Source of the DNA: a virus
IMG/VR virus record: IMGVR_UViG_3300018080_000498
Span: 1-27,776 of that record
Reading direction: 5' to 3' (one strand)
DNA length: 27,776 nucleotides
The position numbers and the translations under genes were made by a program. Shown piece by piece: positions 12,925 to 20,834 of the stretch. Under the pieces are notes generated by a model, which was not told where the DNA came from, did no database searches, and saw only the letters and a list, made by a program, of their open reading frames with translations. How positions within the stretch are numbered: the first letter of the stretch is position 1; each line of letters starts with the position of its first letter.

Positions 12925-12958
12925 GGGGGGTTTACAACTTAAGCCCCCCTTCACTTTT
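12925..12958 (+). terminator. strong intrinsic terminator after the capsid block
   Basis: GGGGGGTTT pairs with AAGCCCCCC (one G-T pair, 12925-12933 with 12941-12949), leaving a 7-nt loop. TTCACTTTT follows. The stem is the most GC-rich pairing in the window. It closes the scaffold-capsid-peptide block and should limit expression of the genes beyond, which would depend on partial readthrough because no good new promoter is visible before 12982. Confidence 0.72.
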
Positions 12959-12960
12959 AA

Positions 12961-12974
12961 ACTTGTAAACAAGT
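12961..12974 (+). repeat. short perfect dyad before the next gene
   Basis: ACTTG-TAAA-CAAGT is a perfect 5-bp inverted repeat eight bases before the ATG at 12982. It covers the region where a ribosome site would be expected, and no strong one is visible there. It could be an operator or a translational hairpin. It may also be chance in AT-rich DNA. Confidence 0.35.
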
Positions 12975-12981
12975 AGTAAAC

Positions 12982-13428
12982 ATGAAAAAAGGATTTTTTA
13001 GTAACGCACCAATATTTAACGAAGAAGAAGCGAAACATAAACTTATTATGGAGCGTATCGCTATTATGAAAATGGCTGATGAAGGTATCCATAGTAAAGC
13101 TATTCTAAATTATTGGTCAGATACTTCAGGAGAATGTCATGCATTTCCCATATTTACAACTGATACAGCTGCTGATATTTGTAATCGCTATAGTGATTTG
13201 TATCCTATTGAACTTGAGCAGATGATTAAAGATGTCTCAGATACTAACGAAAATCTATATAACTCGGATGGAATGAGTAAGTATAGAACCAAGATGTTAA
13301 AACTTAAAGTGCCAATTATTATGTATAGAGCCTTGCAATATTTAGACCCAGATTTTTGGGAGAATAGAAAAAACATGAATTGGGTAATGGAATATTTACC
13401 AAAACTAAAGGTGGGAACTAATGTCTGA
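12982..13428 (+). CDS. hypothetical protein after the capsid block (148 aa)
   Basis: The product starts MKKGFFSNAPIFNEEEAKHK and contains GIHSKAILNYWSDTSGECHA and FPIFTTDTAADICNRYSDLY. A helical C-terminus with KLKVPIIMYRALQYLDPDFW follows. It looks like a compact, mainly helical soluble protein. No motif identifies it. The ribosome site is poor, matching reduced expression after the terminator. Its end overlaps the next gene by eight bases. Position suggests a minor head or neck role. Confidence 0.65.
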   Translation: MKKGFFSNAPIFNEEEAKHKLIMERIAIMKMADEGIHSKAILNYWSDTSGECHAFPIFTTDTAADICNRYSDLYPIELEQMIKDVSDTNENLYNSDGMSKYRTKMLKLKVPIIMYRALQYLDPDFWENRKNMNWVMEYLPKLKVGTNV

Positions 13429-13903
13429 AGAACTTGCTCCTATTAAAATACAAACGGTTGCACAACCAAAAATAGATGCGTCAGTTTCGGGTGATGCTCC
13501 TATTACTCTACCGGGTCGCACAATGCCACCTGATGTTGTAGAAGCTGTACTTGGGTACTTAAATGCCGAGCGTAGCGAGGTATCTCCCGACGAGCTTAAA
13601 GCAGTATACGATTATGTTGTAGACAAAAGTCCAACAGCTTCATCAGAAGATATAAGATTTACATTGTTTGCATTAACAAGCAAGCTTCCAGCGTCTAAAA
13701 AGAGTTTATTTAAACAAGTTTTTGATGTTTCACAGAAAGTCGCCCAGAAACGTGACGTTACAAGTACTGTGAAACAAGCCCAAAGAGTTTTAAAGAAAGA
13801 AATACCTGTACTAGAAAAACAGGCACAGAAAACGGGAGATTGGAGATTTTATTTAAGAGCGGTAGAAAAAAAGGCGAAACTAGATGAAATTTTGCGTTCT
13901 TAA
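13421..13903 (+). CDS. hypothetical protein with disordered N-terminus (160 aa)
   Basis: The ATG at 13421 overlaps the preceding gene and follows AGGTGGGAAC. Residues 1-40 are proline-, alanine- and serine-rich (PIKIQTVAQPKIDASVSGDA, PITLPGRTMPPDVV). After that the chain is helical (AVLGYLNAERSEVSPDELKA) with a basic C-terminus (KQAQRVLKKEIPVLEKQAQK). No known family. Odd point: codons 48-55 coincide with a hairpin repeat of a type common in bacterial genomes (13563-13586), which keeps the frame and adds charged residues NAERSEVS. Confidence 0.66.
   Translation: MSEELAPIKIQTVAQPKIDASVSGDAPITLPGRTMPPDVVEAVLGYLNAERSEVSPDELKAVYDYVVDKSPTASSEDIRFTLFALTSKLPASKKSLFKQVFDVSQKVAQKRDVTSTVKQAQRVLKKEIPVLEKQAQKTGDWRFYLRAVEKKAKLDEILRS
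13563..13586 (+). repeat. ATCCTGAGCG-type interspersed hairpin repeat inside a gene
   Basis: ATGCC-GAGCGTAGCGA-GGTAT-CTC matches the general form of the interspersed bacterial repeat ATCCT-GAGCG(A/T)AGCGA-AGGAT-CTC. The two stem arms differ from that form in a compensating way: ATGCC still pairs with GGTAT. The bases around it (CCCGACGAG) are also GC-rich. The local composition differs sharply from the AT-rich gene around it. The comparison to the general repeat is from memory. Confidence 0.55.
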
Positions 13904-14048
13904 TGACAGTTTAGACAAAGTTATGCTCGTGTATAAACATGAGGATATTAAAGATAAAATTGATAAGCTTATCAAGTCAGGTAAGTCATTTGACGATGCT
14001 TATGAAGAAGTCGCTAACGAAATTAAAATAAAGACAGGTGAGTTATAA
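13884..14048 (+). CDS. small hypothetical protein (54 aa)
   Basis: The frame starts inside the end of the previous gene and finishes in a TAATG overlap with the next. It reads MKFCVLNDSLDKVMLVYKHE, then DIKDKIDKLIKSGKSFDDAY, EEVANEIKIKTGEL, mostly helical and charged. No strong ribosome site, so coupling with the upstream gene is likely. Unrecognised. Confidence 0.5.
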   Translation: MKFCVLNDSLDKVMLVYKHEDIKDKIDKLIKSGKSFDDAYEEVANEIKIKTGEL

Positions 14049-14203
14049 TGGGACAATTACAATCAGAAATTATCCAAAAGGAACATTTAGAGTTAACTGA
14101 TAGTGACGGATTCAAAAGGGTTTTTATGTATGGTTGGGATTACAATGCTTTAGAACCTGTGAAAGTAGCTGTAGATGATCAAGGTAGAATGCAAATAGCA
14201 TAA
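14048..14203 (+). CDS. stand-alone copy of the fibre N-terminal module (51 aa)
   Basis: The 51-residue product begins MGQLQSEIIQKEHLELTDSD and ends with the block FMYGWDYNALEPVKVAVDDQ, GRMQIA. The next gene's N-terminus has MGQKINEILSKEHDG and LYGWDYTNLVPRRLAVDANG, AVDV: the same start, the KEH motif, YGWDY, L.P and AVD...G in register. This is therefore a short paralogue of the fibre's first 50 residues with nothing attached. It may be a free anchor domain, a duplication remnant after fibre exchange, or a separate minor tail protein. The ATG is coupled to the previous stop, and AGGTGAG lies upstream. Confidence 0.66.
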   Translation: MGQLQSEIIQKEHLELTDSDGFKRVFMYGWDYNALEPVKVAVDDQGRMQIA

Positions 14204-14212
14204 GGAGATAAG

Positions 14213-17125
14213 ATGGGACAAAAGATAAACGAAATTTTAAGTAAAGAGCATGACGGTACTAATGAAATTAAAGGTAAGAAAGCTATGCTCTATGGTTGGG
14301 ATTATACTAACTTAGTCCCACGAAGATTAGCTGTAGATGCTAATGGTGCAGTAGATGTTAGTGGTTCAGCTGCTTTGAATCTCCAACAGGTTTTAGATAA
14401 TGGTAACACTTACACAACTTCAGCTATACATACAGGAGCAGATTATTTAGCTGGTATGGAACTTAGTTTCCTTCCAGCATCAAGCTCAAATTTGCTTTCT
14501 CGTTTAGTTGAAACTAATACTAACAATGCTATAGGTGCAGGTGATATAGGATTAATAAGAAAAGTAGATACAAGTGGAGTTTCTATAACTGGTGACACTA
14601 TCACATTTGATACCCCTATAGTAGATTTAATAGCTACCTTTGGAACTCAACATTCTGTAATATCTCAATATTTTATTTATATAGAACTTGTAGGGTCAAC
14701 AAGTGATGATGGACTTTATATAGTTCAAACTATTACAGGTGCCAGTAATAACATAGCTACTGTAACGGATATTAATGGTGGAACACCTAGTTTTCCTGCA
14801 GAAAGTTGCACAGCTAATGCTTCATGGGTAAGTTGGTCTTTGTTTGCTTCTGATAGTTTCCCAGCTATTACATCTAATGTATCAAGTTTTAATACTTCTA
14901 TATCAGGAACTTTATGTATTGGACATGGTAACGTAGTTCCTTTTGGAACAGCTGCAGAAGATGCGTATGCTATATTTATTACTAACGATTCACCTACAGA
15001 TGGTATTATCGGTGGGTTTAATAGTGACCCTACTGGACCTATTATTGGTGGTACAGGAGCTACTTTACCTACAACTACAGGTTGGGGATTTATAGCTAAT
15101 CTTACAAACCTTACTACAGGTGCAGGTATGTATCTTGGTATGCCTTACTCTAATGAAAGATGGATACATATTGTAGATGATATTAAAGCAGGTTCACCTA
15201 CAACATATTTCTTATTAGACCCATCAGGTATATTTCATGATTCTAATGCTGTAAGTGGAAACATTTTACAATTAGATTCTGGTGGAACTACACAACTTCA
15301 GGTAAATTTTCAAGGTGATACGCAAATAAGAAACCATGCTGCTATTGGTCCATCAGCCACAACTGCAGCTACAACTATTGTAAGAGTTGCAGACAATATA
15401 TCAGGAAGTGGAACCGAGTTAATAGGTGTAGATTCTTTTATGAGCTTTAATGGCGCAACTATGGCTAATGAAATTATTGGTATTTATGGAGTTGGTCAAA
15501 GTAATGCTTCAGTTTCAGCTACCGATGCTATAGGTGTTAAAGCGCAATCAAGGTCAGTTAGTAACACTTTGACTAATGGTTATGGTATGTATATAGAAGA
15601 TGCTTTTGTTCAAGGTGGTGCTTCTCTTACTAACAACTATGGTTTATACATGGAAGATATGAACGCTGGCGGCACAAGTAACTGGGGTGTATATGTAGTA
15701 GGTGGCTTATCATTCTTTGGAGATGGTGTACAATTAGGACAAATAGCTTCACCGCCATCAACTACAGATGGAACTATATATTATGATTCTACAAATGGTT
15801 TCCAATTTAGAGAAGCAGGTGTATGGTTAGATTTATCAGGTGGACTTACAATTTGGCAAAGAACCGGAACTGATATTACTCCATTAAATAGTGGTGATAC
15901 ACTCACAATGGACAATGATATTAGACTTGACGATAATACTGGTACATCACCAATGCTTAAATGTATTAATGGTTCTAATAACGAATTTCAATTATATATA
16001 GATTCAGCAGACGAAACTTTTATGGGTTCTTATGGAGACTTTCAAATTGTACCAGGATGGCAGAATCTTTTAACACCACCAAAACTATTTATTACTGCTG
16101 GCAGTCAAGTATTAAATCTTACTGTAGAAGATGCAGTAACAAGATTCACTATCAAAGGTGATGATACTCAAGATCCAGGTGGTTTAATAGAACTTGTAGG
16201 TGGAGATGCTTTAAGTGCTGGAGATGGTGGAAGTGTTAGAATTTATGGTGGAGACGAATCTGGTGGTAATACCGATGGAGATGTATTACTTGCTTATGAT
16301 GGTTCAGCGGCTAAAGGTAGAGTTGCAGTTGGAGTTAATACTTTCACAGGTACAGAAATATTAAGAGTAAATGGCGCAACTGAATTAGAAGATGGTGTTA
16401 ATATTACATTACCTTTAGCTTCAACAGATCAAGGTATTGTTATAAACAATAATACAAGTACCAATACTGATAGTATGCAGTTCTTTGATAGCGGTACTCA
16501 AGTAGGTTTTATTAATGCTTCTGGTGTAGTTTGGTCTGGAACATTTACTAACAACATTGTGCTTGATTATGGTGCTGGTATGACAATGGCTGGTACAGGT
16601 CGCAGACGTGGTATTGTAAGTAAGCCTGCAGACCAATTAACACCTAATGCGGCTACATATAATACAATTATTTGTGGTGCTGCTGGAACGTCTATATCAG
16701 TAAACACTTGGAATACTGTAGATTTTGACCAAACTTCTCCTGAAGCAGCGATTCTTCACTTTCAGATACCAGCAGAATATGATGCAGGTACAGATATATC
16801 AGTAGAAATACATTGGGCAAGTTTAGCTACTGCAGGTGATTGTAGATGGCAATTAGGTGTATTAGCGGTAGGTGGAAATGAGAGTTATGTAGGCGCAATA
16901 TCTTTTCAAACACCCATAAACACAACAGCACAGGGAACTGCGGGTGATAGGAACTCTACAAAATTTACAGTAACAGGAACAGGTTTTGAACCAGAAGATG
17001 ATGTGGCTTTAATTATATTTAGAGATGCAGGTAACTTAGCGGATACTATGGCTTCAGATGCGAACCTTTTAAGTGTATCACTTGGCTATCTTAAAGGACA
17101 ATGGGGTAATGGAGCTACTGTATAA
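14213..17125 (+). CDS. large tail fibre/tailspike-like protein (970 aa)
   Basis: A 970-residue protein rich in Gly, Thr, Ser, Asn and Asp, with the low complexity typical of beta-structured phage fibres. Residues 1-50 are the module shared with the 51-residue gene before it and probably attach the fibre to the tail. The middle contains repeated Asn-Tyr-Gly units (NGYGMYIED, NNYGLYMED, NWGVYVVGG) and then TTDGTIYYDSTNGFQFREAG, a linker common in fibre proteins. The C-terminal part (ILHFQIPAEYDAGTDISVEI, FEPEDDVALIIFRDAGNLAD) looks like a beta-sandwich receptor-binding or trimerisation domain. No enzyme motif is evident. GGAGA precedes the start. Confidence 0.8.
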   Translation: MGQKINEILSKEHDGTNEIKGKKAMLYGWDYTNLVPRRLAVDANGAVDVSGSAALNLQQVLDNGNTYTTSAIHTGADYLAGMELSFLPASSSNLLSRLVETNTNNAIGAGDIGLIRKVDTSGVSITGDTITFDTPIVDLIATFGTQHSVISQYFIYIELVGSTSDDGLYIVQTITGASNNIATVTDINGGTPSFPAESCTANASWVSWSLFASDSFPAITSNVSSFNTSISGTLCIGHGNVVPFGTAAEDAYAIFITNDSPTDGIIGGFNSDPTGPIIGGTGATLPTTTGWGFIANLTNLTTGAGMYLGMPYSNERWIHIVDDIKAGSPTTYFLLDPSGIFHDSNAVSGNILQLDSGGTTQLQVNFQGDTQIRNHAAIGPSATTAATTIVRVADNISGSGTELIGVDSFMSFNGATMANEIIGIYGVGQSNASVSATDAIGVKAQSRSVSNTLTNGYGMYIEDAFVQGGASLTNNYGLYMEDMNAGGTSNWGVYVVGGLSFFGDGVQLGQIASPPSTTDGTIYYDSTNGFQFREAGVWLDLSGGLTIWQRTGTDITPLNSGDTLTMDNDIRLDDNTGTSPMLKCINGSNNEFQLYIDSADETFMGSYGDFQIVPGWQNLLTPPKLFITAGSQVLNLTVEDAVTRFTIKGDDTQDPGGLIELVGGDALSAGDGGSVRIYGGDESGGNTDGDVLLAYDGSAAKGRVAVGVNTFTGTEILRVNGATELEDGVNITLPLASTDQGIVINNNTSTNTDSMQFFDSGTQVGFINASGVVWSGTFTNNIVLDYGAGMTMAGTGRRRGIVSKPADQLTPNAATYNTIICGAAGTSISVNTWNTVDFDQTSPEAAILHFQIPAEYDAGTDISVEIHWASLATAGDCRWQLGVLAVGGNESYVGAISFQTPINTTAQGTAGDRNSTKFTVTGTGFEPEDDVALIIFRDAGNLADTMASDANLLSVSLGYLKGQWGNGATV

Positions 17126-17134
17126 GGAGGAATA

Positions 17135-17269
17135 ATGGCAGAATGGGAAAATAAACCAATAGATATAGGAACAGAAGCAACAAGTATTATTCTTGTTAGT
17201 CCAGATGGTACTGAATATAAACTTGTAGTAGATAACAATGGTATCTTCTCAACAGAGGAGGTAGCATAA
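17135..17269 (+). CDS. small fibre-region protein with module-like core (44 aa)
   Basis: The ATG follows AAGGAGGAATA. The product MAEWENKPIDIGTEATSIIL, then VSPDGTEYKLVVDNNGIFST, EEVA has a core (LVSPDGTEYKLVVDNNGIFS) that aligns loosely with the YGWDY...VAVDDQGRMQI block of the two upstream proteins: hydrophobic strand, Asp turn, K/R-L/V-V-D, D/N-G. It may be a third, diverged copy. It ends in a TAATG overlap with the next gene. Confidence 0.6.
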   Translation: MAEWENKPIDIGTEATSIILVSPDGTEYKLVVDNNGIFSTEEVA

Positions 17270-17601
17270 TGGCTAACGTATTCGCAACAGAAACTTATGT
17301 AAAAGGCAGAAACAAGACTGGTGATTATACTGGTACTGGCGTAGCGTTTGATATATCAACAGGTTTTGAACCTAGAGCTATGCAGATTATAGACGATGCT
17401 ACTGGTGAGATGATAGTCAAGAACAAGAACCAAGCAAGTAGCAAATGTTTCTTAAACAAAAAATTTGGTAATGATCAAGTTTGTAAAACATACATCCTTA
17501 CGAATAATGGTATAACTTTCGGAATAGATAAAGTAACTATTGGTACAAGCCAATATATTAATTCCGATGGTGAATCTTATTCGTATGTAATATGGGGGTA
17601 G
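17269..17601 (+). CDS. small tail/fibre-associated protein (110 aa)
   Basis: The protein starts MANVFATETYVKGRNKTGDY, then has GFEPRAMQIIDDATGEMIVK, and ends GITFGIDKVTIGTSQYINSD, GESYSYVIWG. The layout GF.P....I.D..G, a middle segment, then G..G......IN..GE.Y.YV.WG at the very end is a fold pattern often found in short phage fibre or receptor-binding domains. GGAGG precedes the start inside the previous gene. The stop is TAG, and the next ATG is in the same frame two codons on. Confidence 0.6.
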   Translation: MANVFATETYVKGRNKTGDYTGTGVAFDISTGFEPRAMQIIDDATGEMIVKNKNQASSKCFLNKKFGNDQVCKTYILTNNGITFGIDKVTIGTSQYINSDGESYSYVIWG

Positions 17602-17604
17602 AAT

Positions 17605-17718
17605 ATGGCGATTTATAAAACAACGTGTAATGATTGTCACGTAGAATACTTTACAGAGAATGTAGAAACAAATTGCGAGTTATGCAACTCAAGTAACATA
17701 ACTCAAGTGGAACAATAA
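17605..17718 (+). CDS. mini zinc-ribbon protein (37 aa)
   Basis: A 37-codon frame reads MAIYKTTCNDCHVEYFTENV, then ETNCELCNSSNITQVEQ. CNDC and CELC, 15 residues apart, form a minimal zinc ribbon. GGGGGTAG upstream can act as ribosome site. Stand-alone ribbons within a fibre cluster are odd; the others in this window lie in the early arm or between the terminase genes. It is in phase with the preceding gene, so a TAG readthrough would append it to that protein. Confidence 0.55.
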   Translation: MAIYKTTCNDCHVEYFTENVETNCELCNSSNITQVEQ

Positions 17719-17727
17719 GGAGGAATG

Positions 17728-17973
17728 ATGGCTGATGTAAGCGAAGCAAAGAATTTTTGTAATTTACAAGAAATTACAGCAACTGCTGGTAAGACACTAA
17801 CAGCGACTGTAGATGTTAATGCTGGATTTGCAGTAGTATTGAACATTTACATTAAAGATGGTGAATCTATTATTGATTCTAAAGAGGTAACACCAACAGC
17901 TGCGCAGAAAGCTGGAGTTATGATAGAAAGATTACTTTATTTAAACGCTAAGCCTATGGTAGCAGCACTGTAA
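17728..17973 (+). CDS. hypothetical structural-region protein (81 aa)
   Basis: Two tandem ATGs (17725, 17728) follow AAGGAGGA. The second has the better spacing and gives MADVSEAKNFCNLQEITATA. The rest (GKTLTATVDVNAGFAVVLNI, YIKDGESIIDSKEVTPTAAQ) alternates polar and hydrophobic residues like a beta-sandwich, ending in a short helix. No motif recognised. It sits between fibre-associated genes and the holin-like gene. Confidence 0.6.
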   Translation: MADVSEAKNFCNLQEITATAGKTLTATVDVNAGFAVVLNIYIKDGESIIDSKEVTPTAAQKAGVMIERLLYLNAKPMVAAL

Positions 17974-17983
17974 GGAGGACTGT

Positions 17984-18253
17984 ATGCCAGATGAAAATAA
18001 ATTGCATGAGCTTGAAATTAAAGTAACTAAAATAGAAACAAGTGTAGAACATATTAAAGATAGGTTAGATAACGGCATCAGCCAAACCATGACTAAGATA
18101 TGGGACGAGATGAATAAACGTATTATTCCAGCAGTAGAAGATTCACAGTTCTGGATAGGTCATTTAAAAAAGTTTTTCTTTTGGGGTAGCACGACTTTAG
18201 TAGTCGGTTCCATTGTAGGAATCGCAACATATATAATCAAAATAAACTTTTAA
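17984..18253 (+). CDS. XhlA-like holin/membrane protein (89 aa)
   Basis: The protein has an N-terminal heptad-rich coiled coil (KLHELEIKVTKIETSVEHIK, DRLDN, about residues 5-50) and one C-terminal membrane span (FFFWGSTTLVVGSIVGIATY). It ends in a short basic tail. That layout and size match haemolysin XhlA-type proteins, which associate with the membrane and act with holins or endolysins in Gram-positive phage lysis. Similar one-span proteins serve other phage roles. No endolysin gene is adjacent; the only peptidoglycan enzyme seen is the exported transglycosylase of the left arm. AAGGAGGACTGT precedes the start. Confidence 0.6.
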   Translation: MPDENKLHELEIKVTKIETSVEHIKDRLDNGISQTMTKIWDEMNKRIIPAVEDSQFWIGHLKKFFFWGSTTLVVGSIVGIATYIIKINF

Positions 18254-18271
18254 AAAGGGAGAGAGGTAAAA

Positions 18272-18493
18272 ATGGCTATTGATTTAACAAAAATGAGTGT
18301 TGAAGAGTTAAAAGCCCTAGCTTATGACATTTCTATTGAAATGGGTAAGAATAGGCAAAGTTTACAAATTGTTGAGGCTGAGATTGTAAAAAGAAATCAG
18401 CCAGTTGAAGCGATTAACGCTTCAGAATGTGAAGCAAAAAAGGGAGAAGAGGTAAAGGATGAAGCAGAATTTAAACCCTGCACAGAAAAATAA
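18272..18493 (+). CDS. small acidic coiled-coil-like protein (73 aa)
   Basis: The start at 18272 follows AGGGAGAGAGG. The sequence MAIDLTKMSVEELKALAYDI, then SIEMGKNRQSLQIVEAEIVK, is helical and resembles the short helical hairpins of many phage accessory proteins. The C-terminus is acidic (SECEAKKGEEVKDEAEFK). No function recognised. It overlaps the glycosyltransferase gene by 35 bases. Confidence 0.58.
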   Translation: MAIDLTKMSVEELKALAYDISIEMGKNRQSLQIVEAEIVKRNQPVEAINASECEAKKGEEVKDEAEFKPCTEK

Positions 18494-20834
18494 GTTATCT
18501 TTAGCAATGATTGTTAAGGACGAAACTACTGAGCTAGACTCATGTTTGGCTTCTATAGCAGATTTCGTTGACGAGATAGTAGTGGCTTGGAACGGAACTA
18601 ACGAGGAGACTAAACAAATACTAGAACGCTATTCCGCTAAGATAGTAAAATATCAATGGAATGACGATTTTGCCGAAGCTCGGAATGCTTCTTTTCAAGC
18701 TACTACTAATCCCTTTGTGTTATGGTTAGATTCAGATGATACAGTTGAGGGAGCAAAGAATATACCAACTCTTATGCAACAGTTTGATGACCCCCATTTA
18801 GGGGCATTATGGGCATACTATGATTATGACCAAGATGAGTATGGTAATACAACTATGGTAGTTTGGCGTGAAAGAATAGTTAGAAAAGATTGGTTCAGTT
18901 GGTCAGGTAAACTTCACGAAGAATGTTTAAAGACTAAAGACTGTATTCAATCCAAGATACCTAAAGAACAAATGTTTATAAAACATCATCCGCAGAAAGA
19001 TAGAATAAATCGTTCTGGAGAACGCAACTTAAGAATCTCTGAAAAGGTTTATAATGAAGAACACAATTCAGGTGATGTAGACGCTTTTAATGTATGGAAT
19101 TATGCCCGTAGTTTAAACGCTATGGGCAAGTTCCAAGAATCAGCAGGTATCTTTGAAGAATTTATTGCTATAACTTCTAGTGATGAACATAGGTATCAAG
19201 CTTGTTCAATACTTTCTGAAATATATCGGAAGATGCACCAATACGATAGAGCGTTAGATACAGATTTAAGAGCTATTAAGATTAAACCTAAATGGCCAGA
19301 TGCTTATTTTAATATGGCTCGTAACTACTTCTTAACTGAAGATTGGGATAACGTAATCTTTTACACAGATCTAGGGTACAAGATGGAGCATCCTAAAGAG
19401 AAGCTTCCAGTACCTTATGACCCATTAAGTTTCACAGTTAAGCCTTTAGAGCCTCTTACATACGCACTTGTTCAACAAGGTAAGTTTAATGAAGCCTTAG
19501 TTGCTTCACAGAAAGCTTTAAAGTTTTTACCTGATAACAAATATTTTAAAAATTGGATTAAGATACTTACTAAAGCTATTGAAAGAGAATCTGTAGAAAA
19601 AGCTTGTCTTACAGTTTATGAATATTTGCAAAAGAATGAAGGCGATAAGATAGAACATTTCGTAAACGCTTTACCAAAGATAGCTCAAGACCATCCACTT
19701 TTTGTTTGGTTACAAAACAAGCATAAAGATTGTGGTGATGGTTCTAACAGAATAATCATATATTGTGGAACAGGTATCATGCTTTGGGACGCTAAGAGTG
19801 CTGAGGAAGGTATCGGTGGCTCTGAAGAAGCTGTAATAAACATCTCACGAGAACTTGCTAAACAAGGTTGGGAAGTAGAAGTTTATAACAACTGTTTAGA
19901 CGAAGGTATCTATGACGGTGTATTGTGGCAAGGTGTTTGGCGCTACGACCAAAATAGGCCATGTCATACATTTATTGGGTGGCGTGACACAAGGTCTATT
20001 ATGTACGCTCCGAAAGAAAGTTATAAGGTTCTATGGTTGCACGATGTTACTAAGTACGAATATTTTACTGATGCACAACTTGCCGCTATAGATAAGATAT
20101 TTGTGCTAAGTAAGTATCACCGAGAGAATTTACCAGAAATTCCAGACGATAAGTTTTGGATAACTTCTAATGGGATTATTCCATCACACTTTGACGAGAA
20201 AGTTACACGGAACCCAAAAGCGTGCATTTATGCGAGTAGCCCTGATAGAGGTTTAGAACGTGTCTTAGAGAATTGGAAAGATATTAAGAAAGAAGTACCT
20301 GACGCAGAGTTGCATATCTTTTATGGATTTACCAAGAACTATGATGTGTTACACCGTTATAATCAAAACATGAAAGATTTTAAACAATACATCTTAGAAC
20401 TATTAGACCAAGATGGCGTTACTTATCATGGCATGGTAAATCATAAAGAGTTAGCTAAATGGTTTCTATATTGTGGACTTTGGTTATACCCAACAAGCTT
20501 TACAGAAATCAGTTGCATAACAGGTATGAAAACACAAGCCGCAGGAACTGTACCAATAATTAGCAACGTAGCGGCATTAGATGAAACAGTTAAGTTCGGT
20601 GTCAAAGTAAACGACCCTAAAGACGAAGCTGAACTTAAAAGATGGAAAGAACAAACAATTTACTATTTAAAGAACCCAGACAATCAAGATGACATTCGTA
20701 AAGATATGATGGAATGGGCTAGATACACATATGATTGGAAACGGGTTGCAAAAAATTGGAGTGACTTTTTTAAAGATGCTAGCAAGAGTGAAACCAGATT
20801 ACAGCGAAGCGATGCTCAGAAAGAACAGGTTTAG
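18459..20834 (+). CDS. two-domain glycosyltransferase (GT2 + TPR + GT-B)
   Basis: The 791-residue protein joins three parts. Residues 13-110 are a GT-A, family-2-type domain: LSLAMIVKDETTELDSCLAS, the IVVAWNG strand, DDFAEARN and WLDSDD with the metal-binding DxD at 91-93. Residues about 200-370 are TPR-like helical repeats (NYARSLNAMGKFQESAGIFE, DRALDTDLRAIKIKPKWPDA). Residues about 430-780 look like a GT-B transferase: GIGGSEEAVINISRELAKQG, then YASSPDRGLERVLENWKDIK, and ELHIFYGF. Two transferase domains could add successive sugars or one could be regulatory. Start ATG 18459 follows GGAGAAGAGG. Targets may be the virion fibres, phage DNA or the host surface. It opens a three-gene glycan cassette inside the structural operon. 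Confidence 0.82.
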   Translation: MKQNLNPAQKNKLSLAMIVKDETTELDSCLASIADFVDEIVVAWNGTNEETKQILERYSAKIVKYQWNDDFAEARNASFQATTNPFVLWLDSDDTVEGAKNIPTLMQQFDDPHLGALWAYYDYDQDEYGNTTMVVWRERIVRKDWFSWSGKLHEECLKTKDCIQSKIPKEQMFIKHHPQKDRINRSGERNLRISEKVYNEEHNSGDVDAFNVWNYARSLNAMGKFQESAGIFEEFIAITSSDEHRYQACSILSEIYRKMHQYDRALDTDLRAIKIKPKWPDAYFNMARNYFLTEDWDNVIFYTDLGYKMEHPKEKLPVPYDPLSFTVKPLEPLTYALVQQGKFNEALVASQKALKFLPDNKYFKNWIKILTKAIERESVEKACLTVYEYLQKNEGDKIEHFVNALPKIAQDHPLFVWLQNKHKDCGDGSNRIIIYCGTGIMLWDAKSAEEGIGGSEEAVINISRELAKQGWEVEVYNNCLDEGIYDGVLWQGVWRYDQNRPCHTFIGWRDTRSIMYAPKESYKVLWLHDVTKYEYFTDAQLAAIDKIFVLSKYHRENLPEIPDDKFWITSNGIIPSHFDEKVTRNPKACIYASSPDRGLERVLENWKDIKKEVPDAELHIFYGFTKNYDVLHRYNQNMKDFKQYILELLDQDGVTYHGMVNHKELAKWFLYCGLWLYPTSFTEISCITGMKTQAAGTVPIISNVAALDETVKFGVKVNDPKDEAELKRWKEQTIYYLKNPDNQDDIRKDMMEWARYTYDWKRVAKNWSDFFKDASKSETRLQRSDAQKEQV

